Part shown: one piece after another, positions 1 to 7,129 of the stretch
Layout: every line of letters begins with the position of its first letter
How positions within the stretch are numbered: the stretch's first letter is position 1
Origin: Candidatus Zhuqueibacterota bacterium
Lineage (GTDB): Bacteria > Zhuqueibacterota > Zhuqueibacteria > Zhuqueibacterales > Zhuqueibacteraceae
Assembly: GCA_022616415.1 (NCBI GenBank)
Contig: JAKEEU010000184.1
Span: 1 to 43,144, forward strand
DNA: 43,144 nucleotides
Direction of reading: 5' to 3'
Program-made: the position numbers and the translations under genes
The notes under the pieces: model-generated
What the model saw: only the letters and a program-made list of their open reading frames with translations
Told to the model about the DNA's origin: nothing
Databases searched by the model: none

Positions 1-80
1 GTGCCGGCCCGAATGCCCAGAATCTTGCCGTCGCGGATCGCGGCTAGAATTTTGTTGGGGAAATGGCGCTTCGCCTTCAT
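1..80 (-). CDS. Partial gene, N-terminus of a DUF2255-like protein
   Basis: Only the first 26 codons are inside the window; the gene runs off the left edge. The start ATG is at 80, and an in-frame stop lies seven codons upstream, so no longer start is possible. The peptide begins MKAKRHFPNKILAAIRDG and continues with a K-I-L-G-I-R-A-G motif. From memory this resembles the start of small DUF2255-family proteins of unknown function. No clear Shine-Dalgarno sequence precedes it, and it starts 37 bases after the stop of the next small gene, so it may be co-transcribed. The family call is tentative because so little is visible. Confidence 0.4.
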   Translation of the reverse strand, partial: MKAKRHFPNKILAAIRDGKILGIRAG

Positions 81-117
81 CGCTAACTTTAGGACCCGTT
101 AAAAATAAACTTTCCAA

Positions 118-369
118 TTACACGTAGCCCTCGCCCCTTGTGGGCGGCTTTCGATGATGGGAAAATTGCATGTTCCAAAAGTGCCCCACAGGGGCACAGG
201 TGTCAAGTGTTTGCACGTCTAACGGAACTTCGTAACGGCCGCAGTAGCTGCAATCCAAAATCCTGACAAAAGCGCCATTCTGTCTTTTTTCATCCCGTAG
301 GCGGAGTACATCAGGGTAATAATGTCCACATGGGGATGGCTGTTGTCCAGAAAAATAAGGCCCTGGCAT
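118..369 (-). CDS. Small Cys/His-rich hypothetical protein (possible zinc ribbon)
   Basis: An 83-residue protein with no family I recognise. Its start is well supported: AAGGAG lies 7 bases before the ATG at 367-369. Residues C14 and H16 plus a C-x-x-C pair (C40, C43) could form one zinc site, and the centre reads ILDCSYCGRYEVPLD. There is no signal peptide or membrane segment, so it should be cytoplasmic. It lies downstream of the sugar permease with a 242-base gap that holds no convincing gene. The strong ribosome binding site and coherent composition argue that it is real. The function is unknown; a small nucleic-acid- or protein-binding zinc protein is only a guess. Confidence 0.6.
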   Translation of the reverse strand: MPGPYFSGQQPSPCGHYYPDVLRLRDEKRQNGAFVRILDCSYCGRYEVPLDVQTLDTCAPVGHFWNMQFSHHRKPPTRGEGYV

Positions 370-611
370 TGCAACACTCCTTATTGTTTGTCTTTCGTTT
401 TTCGCCTGCTGCTCAGGTGCATCAAGCCGGTGAGGCCGTCGCCTGTAGAATTTGGGCTTGTAATCTGCGCAAGGCGCAAAATCTTGACGGCATGGTTTTC
501 CCCTTCTGTTGGTTTAATTTATTATGTGGGCGGCCGTCCGAAAATTTATTGGCCAATGCGTTTCTGAGAAATTTGGCAGCATGATTCGCGCTGACTCGTT
601 AGCCTCGTCCC

Positions 612-1562
612 TCACAATTCCGCCCTCCGATGCCGCAAGCGATCCAACGCGACCGCGGTGACGATGATGAGGCCGGTGACGATTTGTTGCACCCAATTGG
701 GCAGCTCCATTTTGGCGCAGCCGTTGTCGATGACTGTCATGATCAACGCGCCGACCAAGCTGCCGAACACGGAACCCTCGCCGCCTGACAGGCTGCCGCC
801 GCCGATGACCACCGCCGCGATGATGTCCAATTCTTTTCCCTCCGCCGTCGTCGGGTCTCCAATGGTCAGATAAGAAAACTGCAAGACGCCTGCCAGCGCG
901 GCAAACGTCGAGCAAAGCGCGTACACGATAATTTTCGTGCGATTCACCGGTACGCCGCAGAGCCGCGCGGTTTGCTCATTCGAGCCGATCGCAAAGATAT
1001 GCCGCCCAAGCCGCGTGAAACGCAAAACGCCGGCGACGAGCAACGCGAGGATGAGCATCATCCACACGCCGGGAGGCAGGAGCTGCCATTGCTGCTCATC
1101 CGAGAGCTTGGTTAGCAGCGTGTTCAACCACGTGCTCGCCGGATAAACCGGTGTTTCATTCACCAAGCCTTTGGCCGCGCCGCGCAAAATTCCCAGCATG
1201 CCGAGCGTGACGATAAAAGGCGCGAGCCGCAAGCGCGTGATGAGCAGGCCAATCACCGCGCCGAAAATCGTGCCCATCATCACGCCGCCCAATGCGGCGA
1301 GCGCGGGTGAGACATTTTTTTCAAGCAACACCCCGATGGTCACGACGCTGAGCGCGATGGCCGAGCCGACGGACAAATCAATGCCGCCGCTGATGATGAC
1401 CATCGTCATGCCGAGCGCTGCGGTGCCGACCACCGCAGTTTGCAGCATCATGATCTGCAAATTGTCCACCGTCAAAAATGTCTTGGGCCGCAGCGCCGCG
1501 AAGAGAATAAAAACAAACAGCAGTCCGAACAAGGGGCCGAGTTTTCTGAGCCAGTCTTTCAT
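612..1562 (-). CDS. Sugar ABC transporter permease, RbsC/CUT2 family
   Basis: Inner-membrane permease of the BPD_transp_2 (ribose/xylose/rhamnose) family, 316 residues, the usual length. Hydrophobic helices run through the whole protein. The family hallmark ALGMTMVIISGGIDLSVGS lies at about residues 49-67 and GGGSLSGGEGS at about 254-264. The ATG overlaps the stop of the ATPase gene (ATGA at 1559-1562), a classic translational coupling, so the two are one transcription unit. Only one permease gene is visible, which suggests a homodimeric pore as in RbsC rather than the RhaP/RhaQ pair. The substrate is not readable from sequence; the rhamnose/fucose genes in the window make a deoxy-hexose or related monosaccharide likely. 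Confidence 0.9.
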   Translation of the reverse strand: MKDWLRKLGPLFGLLFVFILFAALRPKTFLTVDNLQIMMLQTAVVGTAALGMTMVIISGGIDLSVGSAIALSVVTIGVLLEKNVSPALAALGGVMMGTIFGAVIGLLITRLRLAPFIVTLGMLGILRGAAKGLVNETPVYPASTWLNTLLTKLSDEQQWQLLPPGVWMMLILALLVAGVLRFTRLGRHIFAIGSNEQTARLCGVPVNRTKIIVYALCSTFAALAGVLQFSYLTIGDPTTAEGKELDIIAAVVIGGGSLSGGEGSVFGSLVGALIMTVIDNGCAKMELPNWVQQIVTGLIIVTAVALDRLRHRRAEL

Positions 1563-3055
1563 GAGGTTCCCGTCGCCTCTTGCATGATTTGATGCTCGTC
1601 AATTTCTTCGACACGGCGGGCGGGATGCAAGTGGCCGCGACACATCACGGCCACGCGGTCGCATACGCCGAGCAGCTCAGGCAAATAGCTGCTCACCATC
1701 AGCACGGCTTTGCGCTGCAGCGCCAATTCGTTGATCAAGCGATAAATCTCCGCTTTGGACCCGACGTCGATTCCGCGCGTCGGCTCATCGAGAAGCAGCA
1801 CATCCACGTCATGTTGCAGCAAGCGCGCAATGGCGGCTTTCTGCTGATTGCCGCCTGACAAGCTCGCAACCGTTTGGCGCGGGCTATCGCATTTGATCTG
1901 CAAGCGCGCAATCCAGTTGTTGGCCGCGGCACGTTGGCGGCTGGGCATCACCAAACCAGCCGGGCCGAATCCGCGCAAGCGCGAAAGCGTCACATTATCG
2001 GCGATGGAGAGCGCGAGCGCCAGGCCTTCGGATTTGCGATCTTCGCTGACCATGCCCATGCCTTGTGCCCAACGTCGCGCCGGTGAAGTTGGACCAACAT
2101 AAGCGCCGAGCTTGATTTCACCGCGACGGACGGGATCAAGTCCGAACACGGCCCGCAAAAACTCCGTCCGGCCCGCGCCGACGAGCCCGGCGATGCCGAG
2201 CACCTCGCCGCGATGGAGTGTCAGCGACGCGGAAGTGGGTTTTAACGCGCCGGCCAAATCGTTGATCTGCAGCGCAGCTTCGCCGGGCGCGCGCGCTGAA
2301 CGAGGATAAAGCTCGGTCACCTCGCGGCCAACCATGCGTGCGATGATTTCCTGCGTCGATGCGGCAGCGGTTTCGCCCGCGCCAACGCTTTTGCCATCGC
2401 GCAGCACGATGAAGCGGTCGGAGATTTCCTTCACTTCTTCCAGAAAGTGCGAGATGAAGATGATGGCGTGACCTTGTTTTTTGAGGCGACGCACCAATAC
2501 GAAGAGTCCTTGAATGTCTTCAGTCGCGAGGCTGCTGGTGGGTTCGTCGAGCACGAGCACGCGGCAACCAATAGCGACGGCACGGGCAATTTCGACGAGT
2601 TGGCGAGTGGCGAGCGGAAGCTGGGCGACGCGAAGCTCGGGATGCAGGTCAGAGTGACCGAGCTGCACAAGCGCCTCCAATGCGCGCTGCCGCATCTCCT
2701 CGCGACGAACGAGGCCAAATCGCGCCGGCTCCATGCCGAGCATGATGTTCTCGGCAACGGACAAATGCGGCGCGAGCGACAGTTCTTGGTAAATCATCGC
2801 CACACCGGCCGCGCGCGCCTCGTGCGGATCACGTGGGCGATACGGTCGGCCCTCCAGCCACATCTCGCCGGCATCCGGTTGATGCGCGCCAGAGAGCACT
2901 TTCATCAGTGTGCTCTTGCCCGCGCCGTTTTCGCCGACGAGTGCGAGAATCTCTCCGGTACCAACGGATAAATCGACGCCGTCAAGCGCAACCGTCGCAC
3001 CGAAGCGCTTGCGGATGCCTTGCATGCGCAGGCGAGGAACTGATTGATTATACAA
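1559..3055 (-). CDS. Sugar ABC transporter ATPase, RbsA/CUT2 family (two fused ATPase domains)
   Basis: A 498-residue double ATPase that powers monosaccharide uptake. The first domain has Walker A GENGAGKST (41-49), a degenerate signature (LATRQLVEIARA) and Walker B followed by DEPTSSL. The second has the degenerate Walker A GLVGAGRTE and an intact signature SLSGGNQQ followed by DEPTRGIDVG. This asymmetry is normal for RbsA-type proteins. The only possible in-frame start before the conserved region is TTG at 3055; an in-frame stop lies six codons upstream and no good ribosome binding site is seen. The gene overlaps the permease by 4 bases. The binding protein is not adjacent but about 3 kb upstream (6058-7017), beyond two other genes. 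Confidence 0.9.
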   Translation of the reverse strand: MYNQSVPRLRMQGIRKRFGATVALDGVDLSVGTGEILALVGENGAGKSTLMKVLSGAHQPDAGEMWLEGRPYRPRDPHEARAAGVAMIYQELSLAPHLSVAENIMLGMEPARFGLVRREEMRQRALEALVQLGHSDLHPELRVAQLPLATRQLVEIARAVAIGCRVLVLDEPTSSLATEDIQGLFVLVRRLKKQGHAIIFISHFLEEVKEISDRFIVLRDGKSVGAGETAAASTQEIIARMVGREVTELYPRSARAPGEAALQINDLAGALKPTSASLTLHRGEVLGIAGLVGAGRTEFLRAVFGLDPVRRGEIKLGAYVGPTSPARRWAQGMGMVSEDRKSEGLALALSIADNVTLSRLRGFGPAGLVMPSRQRAAANNWIARLQIKCDSPRQTVASLSGGNQQKAAIARLLQHDVDVLLLDEPTRGIDVGSKAEIYRLINELALQRKAVLMVSSYLPELLGVCDRVAVMCRGHLHPARRVEEIDEHQIMQEATGTS

Positions 3056-3081
3056 GACGGATTCAGCAATTTAAACATTTT

Positions 3082-3176
3082 AAAAAGGCAAAACAATTTT
3101 GGGCAAGACTATTAAAAGACTTATTTGAGTATGGAGTCAAATGCTATAATGGTTTTGCCCCAAATAGTCTTGCCTT
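3082..3176. repeat. Intergenic palindromic repeat, GGCAAAAC family, copy 1
   Basis: An imperfect inverted repeat with ~29-base arms fills the gap between the DUF6786-like gene and the ATPase gene. Each arm is built from two copies of a GGCAA(A/G)ACnATT unit. The two arms can fold into a long hairpin with a ~37-base loop. Related copies lie at 7051-7121, 28931-28983 and 36819-36842, and a diverged one at 21412-21475. The position downstream of one gene and upstream of the next would suit a transcription terminator or mRNA-stabilising hairpin, or a REP/MITE-like element. Confidence 0.75.
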
Positions 3177-3183
3177 CCAATGT

Positions 3184-4413
3184 TTATTTCTGCAATCCCT
3201 TCTTGATTTCCTCAATGCTTACTCCAAGCATCGCGCGCGCGATCGGATCGAGGTCGCGTTCCGAGCCTTGCAGATGAATCGTGCGATGCCGGTGCGTGGC
3301 GCTCGCCATGGGCTGCAGCGATAGGGCGGGGGAGGAGGTCTCCAATTCATAAAACTGGCCGAGCTGCGCCGCGCCGGGAACAGGAGGGCCGTCGTTGTAA
3401 CTGTTCACCACGTCGCCGCTGAACGGGTCATCTTGCAGCTCCCACATCGAATTTACATAATCGACCGCATTCTCCGGCAGGGTGAACTGCGCCAGCGTCA
3501 GAACGTGATGCACGGCATCATAGCTGCCCAGCACCGGCTTGCTGCGGCGTGGTGAAATCCCAATCTTGCTGCGATGCTTGGCATCTGCCGCGAAAAACAG
3601 CACGCCGTCTTTCACCACCAGCCGATCCGGCGGCACCTTGCCAAAATATGCATCGTTCACCGCCGGTCCCAATTCCGAATCCGCTCCCGGCTTGTATGGA
3701 ACCGCCACCGTCGTTGCCGGCGAGGCGTTGAACATCCCAAGAATCCAAATGGAGAGCAAACCGGTGTCTTTGCGCCAAGCTTGGTCACCAGTATTTTCCA
3801 AGGTATTGATAGATTCAAAGCCAACCACTTTTATATTTGGTTTCAGCTCCATGCCGAGGTGTTGTTGAATGGCGGCACGGGTGAGCAGATGAATTTCGCG
3901 ATTCACCTCGAGATCGAAGGTGGCGCCGGAATAATTGGTCAGGCGAATCTCGCGCCGGCAGTGAACACGATCCTGGCTCTTGCTAACAAGCTCGAACGGC
4001 TCGGTATCGATGGCGGGCGGGGTGAACCAATGCTCCAAATCAAAAGCAACTCCCTTCGCAAAGAAGACCGAGAACTGCCCGCCTTCCGGCCCGATCCAGA
4101 AGCGATCCTCACCACCGAAGACATTGATGTGCGGCTGGGTTTTTCCGGAGGCAATAAGCTCGCGGTTGACCCAGCCAAAACTGTTTCCTTTGGGGCCGTC
4201 CGCGGTGCTGGTCATGACGCGGCATTGATACGCCGGCACGACGGCGACTTGCATCGCGCCCGTGCTATCAGAGAGCAAGACAACCTCTGTGTATTTTTTC
4301 AGGAATGCCAAATCATCACCGAACACCGGCGCGCCCGGGGCGCCCTGCGCCAATGCAGTTTCAGCCATTGTTGCGATCAAAGACATTCCGAGTCCGATCC
4401 ATTTCATTTTCAT
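3184..4413 (-). CDS. Secreted DUF6786-like protein (mutarotase-like beta-sandwich suspected)
   Basis: 409 residues beginning with a signal peptide that ends ATMAETALAQ (about residue 23), so it is exported. The body contains the phrases GKTQPHINVFGGEDRFW and DLEHWFTPPAIDTEPF, which I associate with the DUF6786 family. Members have a galactose-mutarotase-like look, but I know of no established activity. It sits directly upstream of the sugar ATPase gene, separated by a palindromic repeat. A role in handling or binding carbohydrate outside the cytoplasm is inferred from the neighbourhood only. The ATG at 4413 is followed by a second ATG two codons later; the spaced AAGG upstream allows either. 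Confidence 0.65.
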   Translation of the reverse strand: MKMKWIGLGMSLIATMAETALAQGAPGAPVFGDDLAFLKKYTEVVLLSDSTGAMQVAVVPAYQCRVMTSTADGPKGNSFGWVNRELIASGKTQPHINVFGGEDRFWIGPEGGQFSVFFAKGVAFDLEHWFTPPAIDTEPFELVSKSQDRVHCRREIRLTNYSGATFDLEVNREIHLLTRAAIQQHLGMELKPNIKVVGFESINTLENTGDQAWRKDTGLLSIWILGMFNASPATTVAVPYKPGADSELGPAVNDAYFGKVPPDRLVVKDGVLFFAADAKHRSKIGISPRRSKPVLGSYDAVHHVLTLAQFTLPENAVDYVNSMWELQDDPFSGDVVNSYNDGPPVPGAAQLGQFYELETSSPALSLQPMASATHRHRTIHLQGSERDLDPIARAMLGVSIEEIKKGLQK

Positions 4414-4469
4414 GGTTTGACCTTGTTTTGTTAGCTCTTAAAAGCCTTTGCAGAAAAAGCAAAAAAATT

Positions 4470-4507
4470 TCACGCAAAGACGCGAAGGTGCAAAGATATC
4501 GCAAAGG
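4470..4507. repeat. CACGCAAAGACGC-type dispersed repeat, copy 1
   Basis: The intergenic segment reads CACGCAAAGACGCGAAGG followed by further GCAAAG units. The same short motif, a run of GCAAAG units spaced by ACGC/ACGCAGAG, recurs at 29029-29053 and as an inverted pair at 36856-36946. A fainter version is at 5986-6037. It lies in the 187-base gap in front of the DUF6786-like gene, where nothing else is evident. Confidence 0.65.
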
Positions 4508-4600
4508 TAAATGTTCACAGAGAATTGCAATGCCAATCATCGTCATCCACCTTAATTATTCTAGAATCATGTTTTCATTTTTGATTATTTGATATATAAT

Positions 4601-5935
4601 TCAGAAATCCAGCTCATAAAGAATTAGCATATTGTTAGCTTTAATAATGAATCGTTTTGAAGTAGATGCAGAGTGAATCATTACCGTATTGGGGGGTGCT
4701 TCAACTCTTAACAACTCAGCAGTGCCCAATATTGTACCGTTCAAGCTCAAAACCATAAGCTGAAGATTGGTGAGCCTTGGTCTACCTAGAGTTGAACGTT
4801 CTGGAGTCGGCCGTTGTGCTTTTTTTGATTCTTGAATGCTTTCGTTTCTTCGCCGTCTTTCCATGTTTTGGGGAAGTATTCTTTCTCCGGTTAAAACATA
4901 TATGAGATTATCTTTAGCCAAAAGCTTTAAATCAAGTATCGGTTGAGGTATGTTACTCTCAAAGATATTCTTGCCGGAGATGGATTCATAAAGTACCAGC
5001 CGTGGATTTTGATAACTTCCCGCTTTTACCAAAAGTTTCTCGTCGTCTCGAGTGAAGATCGCGTGAGTTAGACCAAATTGATTTAGAGTTATGGTGGTGA
5101 TAGGCTCACCATTAGACACTGAGTAAATCGTTGCACCCCAGTTTCTCGAAACCATATCTTGATATGAAACGACCGCCCATTTTGATTGTGATGATATAAA
5201 GACGGCGTTGGCAGATTTATCCTGGAGAATTTGTTCCCACAATTTGGTGCCTGTTGCATCAAAAAGCGTCAATTTATCGCTATATCGCAACTCACTTCCC
5301 TGGCGCTCTCTCAGATGTGGTGAAATGACTGCATAATAGCGGCCATCCTGTGACCATTCACCTTGAAGACCACTGCGCAAAAAATCAGGCCATAGGACAT
5401 TTTCGGCTGTCTTCGCGCCTTGTTGATCGTGAAATGAAATCGTTCCCATAGACTCCGCTGTTTTACAAACGATGCTATTCGAAGATATGCGGTAAATCGG
5501 TGCGTGTACATCCCAATAAGTAGAATAGGACTCTTGCCATAGCAAAGTTCCGTCCTTTGCAAATAACTGAAACAACTCGGCGCCGTTTTCTTCTTTACTG
5601 GGAATCTTCATTTTTTGAATAACAGCCATATACCTTTCGTTGGTAGAAAATGTCGTATGGAACTCATGCACGAAATCAACACGATTTCTCACGTTTCCCT
5701 GCGGAGTTAGAAACTCTATGGTTTTCGCTTTGACCAGTATTTGGGGTCGAAGACTTTGGTCTGATGGCTCGGCATAGATTGCAACATCTTTTAGATCCTC
5801 ACCGGTTATTTCTGACAACTTTTGGAGTTTAAGCTGTCCGATTTGTTGACTGCTGCTTTGGGGAAATGCGTTGAACGCCAAACTTCCGCAAAGAAAGATT
5901 AAAATGAAATGGTTGCTATCGGCCTTGGGCTTCAT
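4601..5935 (-). CDS. Secreted WD40/PQQ-like propeller protein, function unknown
   Basis: 444 residues with an N-terminal signal peptide (hydrophobic FILIFLCGSLAFNAFPQ). The rest is beta-rich with recurring 'x-L-F-x-x-x-G-T-x-L-W' blades, for example LFQLFAKDGTLLWQE and LTLFDATGTKLWEQ. That pattern fits a WD40- or PQQ-like beta-propeller. There is no catalytic motif and no T9SS tail. The ATG at 5935 is preceded by GGAG at a suitable distance. It lies between the sugar-binding-protein gene and the DUF6786-like gene, so it interrupts the transporter genes. An Arg-rich stretch (MERRRRNES) near residue 360 is probably a surface loop. I cannot name a function. Confidence 0.7.
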   Translation of the reverse strand: MKPKADSNHFILIFLCGSLAFNAFPQSSSQQIGQLKLQKLSEITGEDLKDVAIYAEPSDQSLRPQILVKAKTIEFLTPQGNVRNRVDFVHEFHTTFSTNERYMAVIQKMKIPSKEENGAELFQLFAKDGTLLWQESYSTYWDVHAPIYRISSNSIVCKTAESMGTISFHDQQGAKTAENVLWPDFLRSGLQGEWSQDGRYYAVISPHLRERQGSELRYSDKLTLFDATGTKLWEQILQDKSANAVFISSQSKWAVVSYQDMVSRNWGATIYSVSNGEPITTITLNQFGLTHAIFTRDDEKLLVKAGSYQNPRLVLYESISGKNIFESNIPQPILDLKLLAKDNLIYVLTGERILPQNMERRRRNESIQESKKAQRPTPERSTLGRPRLTNLQLMVLSLNGTILGTAELLRVEAPPNTVMIHSASTSKRFIIKANNMLILYELDF

Positions 5936-5985
5936 AGTGAATCTCCGATAAGTAATAATTCAGTGAATCTCATTTCATTCTGTAC

Positions 5986-6037
5986 TCGCAAAGAAATCTT
6001 TGCCTGTTCTTTGCGGCTCTGTTCCGCCGTGGCGGGA
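5986..6037. repeat. Degenerate GCAAAG / GCGGGA intergenic repeat
   Basis: A short intergenic segment carries TCGCAAAGAAATCTTTGC and TTCTTTGCGG, then CCGCCGTGGCGG. It looks like a decayed fusion of the GCAAAG repeat family with the CCCGCC-n-GGCGGG palindromes seen at 15030-15075 and 21471-21509. It falls between the binding-protein gene and the propeller gene and could form a small hairpin. Confidence 0.4.
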
Positions 6038-6057
6038 TGCGCTTTTCCTGACCGTTG

Positions 6058-7017
6058 TCACGATCGGCCGAGCAGCTTTTTGATTTCAGGCTCATTGAGA
6101 TTGTTGCGCGTAATCAGCCGCACGCCGGTATCGATCACCGCCGGAACTTGCTTGCCGCGAATATGCTCGACAATAGTCTTAACACCTTCGTAACCCATGC
6201 GCGTCGGATCTTGTGCGACCAAAGCAGCGATCTCGCCTTTCTCCAACGCTTCGATGAGCGGGGGGGAGGTGTCGAAGCCGACGAACTTGATTTTTCCCGC
6301 CAGATTCGTTTGCCGCAGCGCCAGCAACATGCCGAAGGTGCTGGATTCGTTCGGGCAGAAGATGCCGCCGGCTTCCTTGATTTTGTCCAGCATGTTCAGA
6401 CTGGCGGTTTTGGCTTCGCCGGCAGTGGCGCCGGCATAGCGGTTGTCCGAGATGATCTGTATGCCCGGATTCTTGCCAATGGCTTCGACGAAACCGGCCT
6501 CGCGTTCAACCGTGCTCGCCGAGCCAATTTGATAACGCAGTAAAACAACCTTGCCTTTGCTGCCAAGCAATTTTGCCAGTTGTTCGCCGCCCAAACTTCC
6601 TCCTTTTCTGTTGTTGGTGGCAACAAAGCTGACGAAATCCTTGCCCGCCTCGCCTTTGAGCGCGCTGTCAAAAATCACCACCGGAATTTTTTTCTGCGCC
6701 GCGGCGCTGACGGGACGCACGAGCGCGGCATCATCCAGCGGCGCCAGCACGATGCCCGATACCCCCTCGGTGACAAATTGCTCGACGATGGCGATCTGTT
6801 GCGCGCGATCGTTTTCCTTCAGCGGGCCTTTCCAGATGATCTCGACGCCCAACTCCGCTTCCGCTTTGCGCGCGCCGGCCTCGACGGATTTCCAGAACAG
6901 ATGCGTCGTGCCTTTGGGAATGACGGCGATTTTAAGCTTTGCATTTTGCGCCAGACCGGGCCGCGAGGCACACACCAAAATTACAGTAATCAAAACGGTG
7001 ACGATTACTTGTCTCAT
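6058..7017 (-). CDS. Periplasmic sugar-binding protein of a CUT2 ABC transporter (RbsB family)
   Basis: 319 residues with a cleavable signal peptide ending near residue 23 (SRPGLAQ). The mature part is a type I periplasmic binding fold. It opens with KIAVIPKGTTHLFWKSVEAG and later has GIVLAPLDDAALV and PVVIFDSAL, then the second lobe with KIKFVGFDTSP. These are standard for ribose/autoinducer-2/rhamnose binding proteins. It should capture a monosaccharide in the periplasm for the RbsA/RbsC-like pair at 612-3055. The ribosome binding site is strong (AAGGAG before ATG 7017). It is downstream of the rhamnulose-phosphate aldolase gene, and a long palindrome lies in between. Confidence 0.88.
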   Translation of the reverse strand: MRQVIVTVLITVILVCASRPGLAQNAKLKIAVIPKGTTHLFWKSVEAGARKAEAELGVEIIWKGPLKENDRAQQIAIVEQFVTEGVSGIVLAPLDDAALVRPVSAAAQKKIPVVIFDSALKGEAGKDFVSFVATNNRKGGSLGGEQLAKLLGSKGKVVLLRYQIGSASTVEREAGFVEAIGKNPGIQIISDNRYAGATAGEAKTASLNMLDKIKEAGGIFCPNESSTFGMLLALRQTNLAGKIKFVGFDTSPPLIEALEKGEIAALVAQDPTRMGYEGVKTIVEHIRGKQVPAVIDTGVRLITRNNLNEPEIKKLLGRS

Positions 7018-7050
7018 TCTTGTCTCCTTAGTAACTGTTCAGGGCTTTTA

Positions 7051-7121
7051 AAAAGGCAAAACCATTTTTTGGCAAAACTATTAAAAGCTTAATTGTTTTG
7101 CCCAAAATAGTTTTGCCTTTT
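7051..7121. repeat. Intergenic palindromic repeat, GGCAAAAC family, copy 2
   Basis: The best-preserved member of the family. A ~27-base arm starting AAAAGGCAAAACCATT is matched by the reverse complement of the arm ending TAGTTTTGCCTTTT. The loop contains ATTAAAAGCTTAAT, which is itself nearly palindromic. It lies between the stop of the aldolase/dehydrogenase gene and the binding-protein gene. The stem and the T-rich end could act as a terminator or attenuator. Confidence 0.8.
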
Positions 7122-7129
7122 CTAAATTT

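Noticed and set aside
422..493. 23-codon minus-strand frame MPSRFCALRRLQ... with AAGGGG upstream
   Set aside because: It is too short to support without conservation data. The 370-611 gap otherwise shows no gene; it could be a leader peptide for the small Cys-rich gene, but nothing confirms that.
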